A stretch of DNA of 64,000 nt from Cunninghamia lanceolata (taxonomy: Eukaryota > Streptophyta > Pinopsida > Cupressales > Cupressaceae). Position 1 is the stretch's first letter, and the number at the start of each line of letters is the position of its first letter. The notes beneath the pieces are model-generated. The model was given only the letters and a program-made list of their open reading frames with translations. It did no database searches and was not told the origin of the DNA. This document shows positions 53,257 through 64,000 of the stretch, piece after piece. Both the position numbers and the translations under genes were made by a program. The stretch covers positions 6,076,001 to 6,140,000 of the forward strand of contig BSBN01000829.1 of assembly GCA_027924645.1 (NCBI GenBank). Direction: 5' to 3'.

Positions 53257-56200
53257 TTAACTCATTTCTCACAATAATTGAGATGTAGGCATTAGATATA
53301 TAGTAATCGTTACTCATTTGAAAGATATGTAGGAAACATCATTATAACCATCTTGTGAGTTTCCAAAACAAGTTATTTCAAGAAAGCAAGCATATACGTA
53401 TGAAATCTTTGTTAGTCAATAGGTATGTCAGGTTGCTACTATGCAATCTTTATGACTCTAATCTGCACATGGCATAAGAAACCCTATAACATATAGTTAT
53501 AATCCTTCCATCCTACAATACACTTCCCATATGCTATCCTACTATTCCCATATGCTATCCTTCATGGTAGCACTCTAGAGTTCTTCCAACAACACATATG
53601 TATATGTAGGTGTACTACAAGGGAAAATTGTTACATTATAATTTTCTTCTTATTTGGTGCAAAGATTTTGTGCAATAAACTAGGCCAACATGAAGATAAA
53701 TCTCTCAATGATGAGGTTTCTCTATGTATATTGTTGGTCTTGTGTATGGATTGAATCTTTTCTAAGATGAATTTCTAGATTGCATTAGTCTTCTCCACTA
53801 TTTAACATTAGTCTTTCTATAAGTTAAACTTTTTCTATACAAATGTTGTAAATTCGTTCAATATTTATATTACTTGAAGTTTTCTATATTGCATCAATAT
53901 TTGTTTTATTTAAAGTTCTCCTACATCAAATGGTATAACTTACACCATTGTTTGTATGGTTTAAAAATTTTCTCTAAAAAACCATGTGGAGTGCATTAGT
54001 ATTTTACTCTTTGAAGCTTTTCCCTAAAAATTGGTCTAAATTGCATTAGTTTTTTAACATATTTGAAAAAATAGAGGAATTAGATCATTACAAGAGTTGC
54101 ATTATTTTATTAGCTATTAAGTGAATTTAGAATCAATTACTAGTGAAATGGCTCCATGATATATGAAATTGTTGCCTCTTGCTTGCAAATTTGAAAATTA
54201 TGCCTTTAGAAGTACCACAATACAATAGGATGTATAATTTATTTGCATCACTAAAATAATTTTGGTATATACCAAAAATAAATTAAGCCAAACACACTCT
54301 ATTTTTTATGTCGTGATTGAATTTATTTGTTACAACTATACATTGCATGGGGTCTGTAACTCTCTTCATTATATAAATATGAATTATTTTCATGTCCAAT
54401 ATGAATTAAGCCAAACCCACTATACCTTCTATAATTTTTAAAGATTATGTTTTTTTTTTCATGTCATAGCATCAAGAGGCCTATAACTTAGAGACTTTTA
54501 ATAGGACTACACACAAAGTGCTATGATATATTTGCTATGATATACTATTTTAATCCTCACTCTATACACTCTCCCCTAAAGGGAATTCCTCTTCCAATTT
54601 GAAAGGATCCATAACATCAATCCCTTGAAATACTTCTTAACACTCTACATTATTGGCCAAAGACATAACCATTAATTTTAGCACATCTTGAAGAATTTTA
54701 GAACAAACCATTTTTGAATCCCTAAAGTTCTCCACAAGCTTTTGCAAACCAACATCCTTTTGAGAGATAGGAGACAAGCATTTTTGGAAAATAACGCTTG
54801 TAGACAGGATGAAGAGGCAAAACATACTGGACAACCCTTCTTTTACCCTATATGACACTACATTCATGAATGCTTCCCTGGTCCTAACTAGCGAATCTAG
54901 GTCCAATTATTAGGAGAAGAATCAAAAGATAATTGCACAACTCAATATTGAGGATTCACATTTAGCCACCATGTCATCCTCCTTGGTTTTATTTTTTTTT
55001 CTTTTGTGCACACTTTAGATAAATGCCCTTCCCCAAGATTAATATTTTTAACATGTTCAACACCCACATTAAAGAATCAATTTTTTTATTGTATTTAACA
55101 TAAAAAATTTAATTCAAATTATTATTCATATATTTTTAATTACTAATTGTTTTAATAGAATAGTAGACATTAATCTTGAAGTTAAATGTTGGGTATATAC
55201 TTTGAATACTATATAGAAATGTAAGTGTTGATACATTAGCAAGATTTACTATACATCAAGAAACAATTAAATATATTTAAAGAGTACATCAAGAGGTCTA
55301 CAAAGAAGATTCTTCACATATGCAATAACATAAACGAGTGCAAAGATTTTTTTTAATGTATAATCAGTATTGATCTAGGATCAATTACAATCACAAGCCA
55401 TATTTTGAATGATTATATGCACTTGCTTCAATATAATCACATTGTCATGCCTTTACCTATGTTAATATAAAATAAGACCTAATATGGTAGTGTAAAAATA
55501 ATGTAATTTGGTTTAGTAAAAAAAAGGCACATATCAAGTATTTTCATATGAGATGTTAATACAATTTTGGTGTAGTTTAACAGTTGTCCCCGCCATGTTA
55601 TCATTGCAAATTATTAATTTCAATGTCTTACAATGATCTTGTACTAATTCATGAATTGTAATCTTGATTTTTTTTTCTTTTTCAATTTTGTCCATGTAAT
55701 TTTTATTGTATAAAAAATATACATATTTTTGCTATTTGTTTGAATGTCTCAATCAACCTTTGTGTATACAACTTGTTTGTATTGTGTAGAAGACATTGCA
55801 ATTGTACAAAAATGATTATAATAATACTCAAACATTAAACATTCAAATGAATTCAATTAGTGATTCAATGCATATAGAAATGTGTGTAACACAAAAAGGT
55901 CTATGATTTCTTTTATGTTTTTAGAATAATGCATTTAAAAGTGGTGTAGTACATAATGTGTCTTGAAAAACTATAGTATTATTAGGAATATACATACCTT
56001 AAAAAGAAGATTACCATCCATCCAAAAATGTTGGGAAAGTCTTGGATGGGCACTACATTAAGATGAAAACTCATTATAAATATCAAGAGAATATCCTTAT
56101 GAATGCCAATGAAGAAAAGCACAAAATTTTATTTTTCATTAATTGTTAAAAAATAACAACCTTACATCTTTTCCATAAATTCTTATTTCATTGTTTTATA

Positions 56201-57385
56201 AATTAGTCCTTCTCATGGTTAATACTTATTGTGTCATTCTTAAGTATTTTTGGAAATTGCCATGAATGTTAATAAATGCTAGGATGTAGATGATGGAGGA
56301 TGAGCTTAAGGAGATAAAGGAGAACCTAATGAAGATTGGGGAAACTAGCAAGTATAACATGAAGTCTAGTATGGAAAGCTTGAAATTCTTGGGGTCAAAA
56401 ACCAAACAAGGGACCAAGGAAGGAACTCAATAGGAGAAAATTGATTACCAAAAAGGAAGCATATACAACATACATGGGGAAACACTAGCAAAGGTAAAAG
56501 TGACAAAGGAGATTGTAGTGCTAACGAGGGATTCCTCATGGTGGAGTTGGAAGTAGATGAAGTTTTGAACAAGTTGTAATTTTACTAGGGACCTTTTGGC
56601 TTTATGGGGTCATGTGCTCTTGGGTTGGCCATTTTTCTTCTCCTTTTTGTCCTGGGTTTGTTGTTTAGTTTGTAGGATTTGGTTCAGTCAAACTACCCTA
56701 TAGCTATGTTTTATCTTTCTCATTGCTTGGTGGCTATTCTGTTGATGTAACTTTTTCTCTATATGAGGTTTATGGTCCCGTCAAAACCAACTTAATCTTA
56801 ATCAAAACATCAATGTTAATGAATTAAAATACTTTTGAAGTTGCTTCTTACTTATAAAATCATCAAAAATATCTTTAATTATCACACCCCACAAAATTAT
56901 TCAAAACTATTGCAAATACGTAAAGGTACTATAAAATGGTCAATAGACATAAATATTTAGTCTTGTTGGTCATGTACTACATAAAATTACTCTGAAATAT
57001 ATAAACATGTAGTTCTTGGCTAATAAGGCTATAAATATTCATGTTGATTGGCTATTTGATATCACCTTTGAGTGTTATTACTAGTACCATGTCACACCCA
57101 AAACATCTCACACCTACTTAACTTCTACTATACAAATCATGATATTACAGCTATTAGTGCATGCTCACTACATCTTTGGATGCAATTGCCAGTTTGGTAG
57201 ATAGGCCATTGTTAGAATAAAATTTCTTTATAATTCTCAAAATTTTGGTAGTCCTTAGTAATCCAAAAATCAGTTTTGGTAGAGGCCAAAAAAGTAATTT
57301 TATCTATCAATAATAATCTATTTATTTATTTTGACATACAACCAACTTGGTGGTAGACTATAGCTTTTCCATTCAAATAACATTA
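53257..57385. repeat. Long dispersed repeat, copy 2, left part
   Basis: Collinear with 1,609-5,710. It is interrupted at about 57,385 by a 3.7 kb insertion, after which homology resumes at 61,120. Copy-specific changes include a 21-bp duplication of TTCCCATATGCTATCC (53,524 and 53,545). Confidence 0.85.
54560..54980 (-). pseudogene. Decayed unrecognised reading frame in long repeat copy 2
   Basis: Homolog of 2,850-3,240. An open run of 89 codons (54,637-54,906) holds LDSLVRTREAFMNVVSYRVKEG, ISQKDVGLQKLVENF and VCSKILQDVLKLMVMS. A shift near 54,800 relative to copy 1 changes the middle portion. Comparing the two copies shows where each decayed; no family is recognised. Confidence 0.4.
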
Positions 57386-60300
57386 TCACATCTTGAATTT
57401 TGACTATGTTTTACTTTTTACTTGTATGTAATTAGTAGATAATTTTGCATGGAATAATGATTTGATGTTATGTGGAAATGTTAGGATAAGTCAATGATAT
57501 CATGACTTTATGTTTATATGTTTAGAATTTAGACATGTGATTATATGATGTCATGATTATTTATTCATAACGTTTATGGATTGACTAATGATACACTAAT
57601 CCTAGTTTCATAAATTGAAGTTGTAATTAGGAAATAGGTTTTCCAGCCTCTAAGAAAAGAGAGGGAGAGCATCATCAAAGAGAAGAGAATAGATGTATGG
57701 ATAAGAACAAGTTGTTTCCATCTAAGTCTCATGCTGAAATCATAGTTTAGTGAAGCCTTGTTGAGTTTGGTAAGTTGTGATCAACCCTTTTGGTCTAAGT
57801 TTTGTTTTGACTCGAGAGTCATCTATTTGTCATCAAGATCCTTTAGCATAGGTTTTATCAAGAACAAAGTCATGAAAGTATGACCCTCAACAAGGAATGG
57901 TCGATAGTCGTTAGTTCTTGCATGATTTAAATATAAATTATATTCAAGAGAAAATATTTATTAGTGGTCTAACTATTTCATTATTGGCAATTTCTGGTTG
58001 AAATTTCATTATGGTAACCTATTTATTTTGGTGTTTACATAAGATTCAGATGGGGAGAATACCTCAACCCCATTCTCATATCTTGTTGATTGATAAAAAA
58101 CAATGTTAGAATACATTGTATACTCAAATATTATGTTGGTATAAATATTCATATATTTAATTTGATCTATAAGTATAATTTATACTTAGTAGATGTTTAA
58201 TTTTTAGAGGGTGCATGGTATGTTGCTAATTTAATGCCAACTATTATGTGACCTTATGGATACTTAAATATCCTTCACTCCATGATGGCTTGGAGAGTAT
58301 GGAGTAGTGTTTCAAACTATTTAAGAAGTGGTCTTAAATGACCATTAATCTCTTTATTATTTGCATGTCGTGGTAGAGATCTTTTATAGCCTTCCTTTTA
58401 GGAAGTTAACCATGGGGAGACATAGTGGAATAAATCCTTTTAAGAGGCTATGCTAGGAGGCAGAGAGATATGTGGGAAATTGGCCTTAATATTAGGATAG
58501 TTCTATTACCACGGAGAGAAAGAGCTTTGAGACTTTGAATACTTGTGGGTATAGCATTGAGAGTAAACTCAGTTATCAAATCCACAGTAGTTGTGAACTT
58601 CAAGCATATGTGAGAAGGAAGTCTAACGCACAGAAGATTCTCACAAGACCCAAAAGTAGAGACAAAGAGTATTGCAATAATATTTTCTATGAGGGACATT
58701 AACAAAGAAGATATATAGTATCTCATCGTAGATACAAGGAAAGAGAAATCTTTCTTACTCCTTTGATCTCAAACATGTTCATTCTTTCTCTAGAAAGCTT
58801 TATAATATAGTTTGAGAATCTTATGAATATATTCAGCTTTGTTTATTACTCTATGAGTATAAGGTTGATAGGCTTTATTTATTACTCTATGAGTATAAGG
58901 CCAATAGGATTTGTTTATTATTGTGTGAGAATAAGGCTCACAGGCTTTGTCTATTACTGTGTGTGTATAAGGTTGAATTGCCTTTACATTCTATATATTT
59001 TGGAATATGACCAGCTAGTTCTGAATCCAATTGGTACTTAGTGAAAGGTGTATCATTTTTTCATATTAGAGATTGTGTTTCTTTATTACCTTCAAAGCCT
59101 AGAAGGCCGAGATCTTAGTGGTTTTGTCTATTTATAGAATGGTAAACTTTTATAGGTTGTAGGGTCATTAACCTGTAGTGGGCCGAAAGGCTATTGATCT
59201 CAGTATGTAAGATAATACTTATTGCTTTGTAAACCTTTGCAAATTGAAAGGATGGGTAGAATTAAACTTAGAATAGCAAAGATGCTAAGGAAAGATAAAT
59301 TTTTTCGTGTTGTTCTTGTGATTTTGAATTCCTAGAGTGGTTATGTAATAACTTGTCATTTGTTAGACACTGAGATATGGGAAAACGGATTGATGACTTG
59401 TTTCTATCTTTTAGATTTCAAAATGGAGCCTCCCAAGATCTCTGTTTAGACTTAGTAATCGAGACTAGTGAGTCTAGATAGATATGGTTTATATCTCAAA
59501 TGTTTATATATATGCAAGTTTTATTGATTATGATCATAAGGGTTTGTGATAGTTATTTTCTTATATTAGAGTATAAAGAAAAGATATTGATATCATTAGA
59601 AAATATCTAAGAATAGTGATATGTTATCACTTTTGGATTTAACAACAATGATAAAGTATATTCATGATATTCAAAGGATATCATGCATGAGTTCACAACC
59701 TACTCTATAATGAAGGATGGTGATCTCAGGAGGACCAATAAGATTGAAAGCACTATACTGTAATTATTGTAGACTCAAACCTATTTAGGTTATAAGATTG
59801 GCCTTGGTCAAGAATGTTTATGATAATGATAGTAAACTTGTATTCTATGTTTTATAAGAAACAAGAATTTGAATAGTGTCTAAGTGGTCTAGAGAAGACT
59901 AGAGGATATTATATTCATGTTATATTATTATACATTCCTCTCATTGGATAAATAGAGTTTTTGATATTATAATATTGTGGGTTAGAGAAGTTAAAAGCCT
60001 AGAATCAACCAAAAGGGTTTAGAAAACTTAAGACTCTCAAGTCAATTATGACTTTGTTTAAGTCTATTGTAAGTTTTGGTCGATAGTAATTGGTCGAGAA
60101 AACCATAGTTCAAGATAAAATAAATTAGGAAAAGAGTCTAAGTCATAATTTGATTAAATTAAATGGTTTCTTGATAGAGTCAAAAACTTGACATATAGCA
60201 CAAGAGTGCTTAATCTTTTTGAGTCTTTGAGTAGAATGACAAGAAGTCATGGACCCTGATATTTTCAAGAATGCAATTAGGGATTCTCTGAAAGATTAAA

Positions 60301-61119
60301 ATCATCTAAACCTACACATTGTGTATATATATATATATATATCCTACATTAAGGATTAAATTCTAAGTCAGGTTTACTCTAGGATTTAAGTATAGTCAAG
60401 ATAATTCATGTCTAGAGTTACTATTCAAAAAAGTCAAACTGTAGGATGAGGTAGTTTCCAAGCTAAGTTAGAAGTGTGTGAATGCATGACTATATTTATT
60501 ACAAATGTCTATTTATATAGAAACTTTGGGCAAAGTGATGCATTTTTATTTGCATGCGTTAGTTGATTCACCTTGTCTAGATGGCGTAACCTGTTAGAGT
60601 GATCATACTTAGCTAGAGGAATGTCTATAGTTGTATGGTCAATTGAGTTACGTAGGACACATCACTAGAACTCATATAGCAAAATGTTGGTTCCTTATGT
60701 CTATACTCTTCGTGAAGAGTAGGGCCACTTCGAGGAAGGAAGGTGTGCGGAGGACCGTTGGTCTATGGATGGAGGTAAAGCACTCAGATAATGCTCTCCC
60801 TCTATAGCAGAAGACTTGCCAAGACTTGGGAGACAAATATCAAGATTCCACACACAATACACTTTATGTTATGACTTATGATGTAAAATTATTCTTTTTT
60901 CCAAGTGCAACATACTTGTAAATGTAAAGTGAAATGTTTTCACTATGATTTATCTTTGAATATATTATATTTTAAGGTTGAAAAATATTTAGAAAAGCTA
61001 TGCTTTTATCTCATTGTAATTATACAAATGATAAAAATAAAAAATTCTCTCATGTTTATCATGTTCTTTTACTTTCTTAGTAAATTCTGTGTAATTCCTA
61101 GACTAATATGAGATGGCAT
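57386..61119. mobile_element. 3.7-kb insertion of unknown type in long repeat copy 2
   Basis: Inserted between sequences that are adjacent in copy 1 (near 5,710). No long ORF, no terminal direct repeats that I can see, and no clear inverted ends. A leader-like stretch (TTTTCCAGCCTCTAAGAAAAGAGAGG, 57,640-57,670) resembles a retroelement untranslated region. The element could be a solo LTR, a noncoding derivative or another class. Ends are uncertain by about 25 bp because both flanks carry similar ATTCATCACAATTTTGACTA-like strings. Confidence 0.6.
58836..58979 (+). repeat. 36-bp tandem array, four units
   Basis: Units start at 58,836, 58,872, 58,908 and 58,944 with consensus GCTTTGTTTATTACTNTGTG(A)GTATAAGG... 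They stay in one frame (12-residue peptides such as GFVYYSMSIRLI) over a 72-codon ORF (58,823-59,041). The ORF may be incidental. Confidence 0.85.
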
Positions 61120-61796
61120 GTTACAAATGTATTCATCACAATTTTAACTAAAAGGAAAAAGTGTGAAATCTATATGGTTGTTGTTGGGACCAAAAAAACA
61201 TTGTTCCCAAACTTGAATTCCTTTTCCCTAAATCCATCAAAGATTCTAATTTGTGCCTTTGTTGTCTAACCCATTACTTATACTCGATTAGGGACAATTT
61301 CCATGGGTTCCCTTCATAAATTTTCTATGTATAAAATCCTCCAAGCCCCATTTGTCTAAGTCTTTTTATTTGTCTAAGTGTTTCATCTTAGAAAAAATGT
61401 CTTTCAAAAGCCGAAGTGTTGCTTTATTAGCAGGTTCGACAGTTCATGAACCTAGTGATTTCCCAATTTTCCTTCATTATGTTTTGCAGATGTTTGTAAA
61501 AAGTTTAGTCAGTTCACAAAACATTGAATTCAATGACTATGGTTTGCCATTTTGTCATTTTTTCGATTGGCTGACAAAGAAAGGAAGAAAAATGGAGAGA
61601 TGAAGGAAAGAGAGAAGCCCAAGTCTTCATTGGAAAAGTTAGAAGCTTGCGAACTTAAATGTTCACCGATGGGGAGAAGCTCTAATTGGAAGAGATGAAA
61701 GACAACAAACAAGCATCTTCATTGGCAAAAGGGATGGTTTGTGAACCATAAGTTTAACCGATAAGATAAGTCACCGAAAAAGGGAGATAAGAATGA
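61120..61796. repeat. Long dispersed repeat, copy 2, right part
   Basis: Resumes collinearity with 5,711-6,370, including the 68-codon ORF and the first GTTC...GAAC units, and is cut off by the gypsy C LTR at 61,797. Confidence 0.85.
61397..61603 (+). CDS. Hypothetical 68-aa ORF, copy 2 homolog
   Basis: Starts MSFKSRSVALLAG and ends KKGRKMER before TGA. Same start, stop and length as 5,980-6,186. Differences concentrate in residues 12-24 and 34-48. A TATAAAATC string lies at about 61,329. Family unknown; transcription unproven. Confidence 0.3.
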   Translation: MSFKSRSVALLAGSTVHEPSDFPIFLHYVLQMFVKSLVSSQNIEFNDYGLPFCHFFDWLTKKGRKMER

Positions 61797-62645
61797 TGAA
61801 GGGGGTAAATAATAAAACACACAACAACAAAAATGGCACATAGAAAATAGAATATTTCTTTATTGATTTGGACAACTTATTAAATTAGAAAAGCTCAATT
61901 ACAATCAGAGGAATCAATCCTCCACAGGCTGCAACACACTACAACTATACATCACCAGGCTCTGGAATCTTCTGCCTTCTATAACCCCAAATCATATAGG
62001 GTTTCTATTTTCCCACCTATTCTTAACACTAAACTTTCCCCCTTAACTCTACTACCACCCAAGGTTCCCAAAATAGTCATAAATAGCACGTTTTGGCGGC
62101 CTCCAGCTAAATTTCAAAATTTGCAACTCCCTCCAAAAGTAGGTTAATATCCGGGAAGCATAACTTTTGATCTGGGTGTCTAATTGATGAACTATTTTAA
62201 GCACCAAAAATCTCACGAAGCACTCTACGCACTTAGGACTTGTTCTACCAGTTCTAGCCATTTTTGGGTCCGTATGGGGCTGTTTAGTGCCTCAAACCTG
62301 AGTTTGAATAATTTTCAAGCATTTTTCAGGAAACAAAAACTTTAATATCTTTCAGCTCACAAATGATCTTTGCACAATTCCTTTGCCAAAGGTCTTATTT
62401 TTTAGTTATGAAGCTTCTTGTAAATTTTTTCTTCAATCCATGTCCAAATGCAAACTTTCCTAAAATAACAGGTTGCTATTTTTAGCAGTTTGGAAAAATT
62501 GAAAGTTCTACATCATTATTCAAGCGATTATGGAACCAGAACCACAAATTTTGAAAAGAAATGGAAATAACATCAATGATTTTGAAACACATCTTTTTTT
62601 GGGTGATGCAAGATTGCCCTTACACCACTGGATGCTCTTGCATCA
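61797..62645 (-). mobile_element. Gypsy C 3' LTR (849 bp)
   Basis: On the plus strand it runs TGAAGGGGGTAAATAAT ... GGATGCTCTTGCATCA, giving TG...CA ends. The minus-strand start (TGATGCAAGAGCATCC) matches the gypsy B LTR start. It lies directly after the gypsy C chromodomain and inside the long repeat copy 2. Confidence 0.75.
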
Positions 62646-62699
62646 GACACCCAGGGTAATTTGAGAAGTTCCATTGTCATGTCTCAGGTGTTTGTGTGA

Positions 62700-64000
62700 G
62701 GAAAACCCAAATGGTCAACCTCAGCCTTAGGCAACCAAGAAGAATCTTCAACAAACATTCCTTTCCATTTCACCAAATATTCTTCATATTTCCTATTCTG
62801 AGTACTTCTTCCCACACGACTATCCAAGATCTCTTCTATCTCCTCCATTGAAGTAGATACATGAATACTCCACTATTCTTGTGTTATTCCATCCTCTATG
62901 CCACCTTCATGATATTTTGTTAAATCAACAATGTTGAACACATGGGAAATATTGATCCCACTCAGTAGCTCTACCTCATATGCATTTCTTGAATCATGCT
63001 TCTTTAGGATTCTGCATGGTCCAAATTTCTTCATTTTCAACTTATTGTATGTTCCAATTGGGAACCGTTCTTTTCTCAAGTGAACCATGACTTCATCTCC
63101 TACCTAGAACTCCTTATATCTCCTCTTTTGATCTGCCTTAGCCTTGTACTAAATATCCATCTTATTAATGTGCTTTCTCACCTCTTCATGCAAATTCTTT
63201 AGATGTTCTGCAAAGTCTTTAGCTTTGGCACTTGTCTTTTTTCCTTTGTCCAACTTCCTTAACTCAAAAGCATTTCTTGGGCTATTGCCATATACAATTT
63301 GGAATGTTGATTTACTAGTACTCCTATTGATAGAATTGTTGTAAACAAATTCTACTTGTGGTAAAATCAAATCCCATTTGTTGGGATTATCTCCTACTAA
63401 GCATTGTAGCAGGTTACCCAAACTTCTATTCACCACTTCCATCTGTCTACCAGTCTATGGATGGTGTACAGAACTAAACTTCAAATCTTTTTTCAACTTC
63501 TTCCACAATGTCCTCTAGAAATAACCAACAAACTTGGTATCTCAATTTGAAACTATGCTCTTAGGTAGACCATGTAGTCTCACCACTTCCTTAAAAAATA
63601 ACTCTACAATATGAACAACATCATTAGTATTCTTACAAGGAATAAAATGTGCCATCTTCGAGAATCTATCCTCCACAAAAATGGAATCATACCCTCTCTA
63701 TCTCCTTGGTAAACCAAGAAGAAAATCCATACTAATATCATCCCATGGCTTCTCCGGTATAGGTAATGGTTGATATAGCCCTATATTCTGACTTGTTTCT
63801 TTTTCCATATGATACACTCTACAACTCTGCACAAATTTCCTCACATCTTGTTGCAACTATGGCCAATAATAATTCTCACTAACAATAGAAATGGTCTTAT
63901 CTCAACCAAAGTGTCCAGCCAATTCCTCACTATGCTTCTCCTTAATCAAGTTTTCTCTCATTGAACTCCTTGGAATGCACAACTGGCTTCCTCTAAACAA
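62700..64000 (-). mobile_element. Ty3/gypsy chromovirus C, integrase and chromodomain, cut by window end
   Basis: Minus strand, from the window edge inward. Integrase zinc-binding region (KHSEELAGHF...CRVYH, third ligand spacing altered). Core with ISMDFLLGLP (first Asp), a stop before DTKFVGYF (second Asp) and GRQMEVVNRSLGN (Glu). The C-terminal frames 63,149-63,442 and 62,873-63,088 carry VHLRKERFP and KFGPCRILKK. A chromodomain at about 62,700-62,850 reads EEILDSRVG...EEYLVKWKG...DSSWLPKAEVDHLGF. Several stops are present, but fewer than in gypsy A. RT and 5' parts lie beyond the window. Confidence 0.9.

Noticed and set aside
57386..61119. Full LTR retrotransposon
   Set aside because: The first and last few hundred bases do not match each other and no gag or pol motif was found.

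Overview
This window looks like nuclear DNA of a land plant with a large, repeat-rich genome, most probably a conifer or another gymnosperm. The reasons are the AT-rich sequence, decayed and nested Ty3/gypsy and Ty1/copia retrotransposons, plant-only gene families (TIR-NBS-LRR and PLS-type pentatricopeptide repeat), and a probable 4.9 kb first intron in a resistance gene. The organism is inferred; nothing here identifies a species. I see no rRNA or CRISPR features and recognise no tRNA gene. No gene in the window looks intact.

Layout. 1-1.6 kb: AT-rich sequence with a fragment resembling the upstream region of the resistance gene at 49 kb. 1.6-6.4 kb: first copy of a long dispersed repeat whose second copy starts at 53.3 kb. 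8.7-9.8 kb: about nine degenerate units of ~122 bp, each built around a palindromic core. 9.85-16.7 kb: an old gypsy element (gag zinc knuckle, protease, RT, RNase H, integrase, extra 3' ORF) split by a copia LTR and carrying an in-frame 36-bp minisatellite. 17.6-20.1 kb: an inverted repeat with ~0.8-0.9 kb arms and a purine-rich loop. 22.2-22.8 kb: two related 21-bp arrays. 23.5-23.8 kb: five consecutive perfect AT-only hairpins inside what looks like an LTR. 23.9-27.8 kb: a 5'-truncated chromodomain gypsy element. 27.8-30.0 kb: gag, primer-binding site and LTR of a minus-strand copia element. 30.3-32.4 kb: two local tandem families (~287 bp and ~363 bp). 33-36 kb: decayed unrecognised reading frames. 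38.5-39.5 kb: a PPR pseudogene.

40.9-49.4 kb, minus strand: the main gene, a five-exon TIR-NB-ARC-LRR gene with a post-LRR domain. It has an in-frame stop in NB-ARC, a second in the first LRR block, and a stop abutting the exon 1 donor. Its 5' end and first 11 codons are duplicated just upstream, and its last exon holds an exact 30-bp duplication. 51.9-52.04 kb: a small inverted-repeat (MITE-like) element. 53.3-61.8 kb: second copy of the long repeat, split by a ~3.7 kb insertion of unknown type that contains another 36-bp array. 61.8 kb to the end: a minus-strand chromodomain gypsy element inserted in that copy and running off the window.

There is no operon-like organisation. Gene-like segments are islands in layered repeats, so the order of insertions is the main story. 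The strongest candidates for something undescribed are the 23.5 kb hairpin cluster, the 17.6-20.1 kb inverted repeat, the palindrome-cored array at 8.7-9.8 kb, and the duplicated long repeat with its short conserved ORFs.
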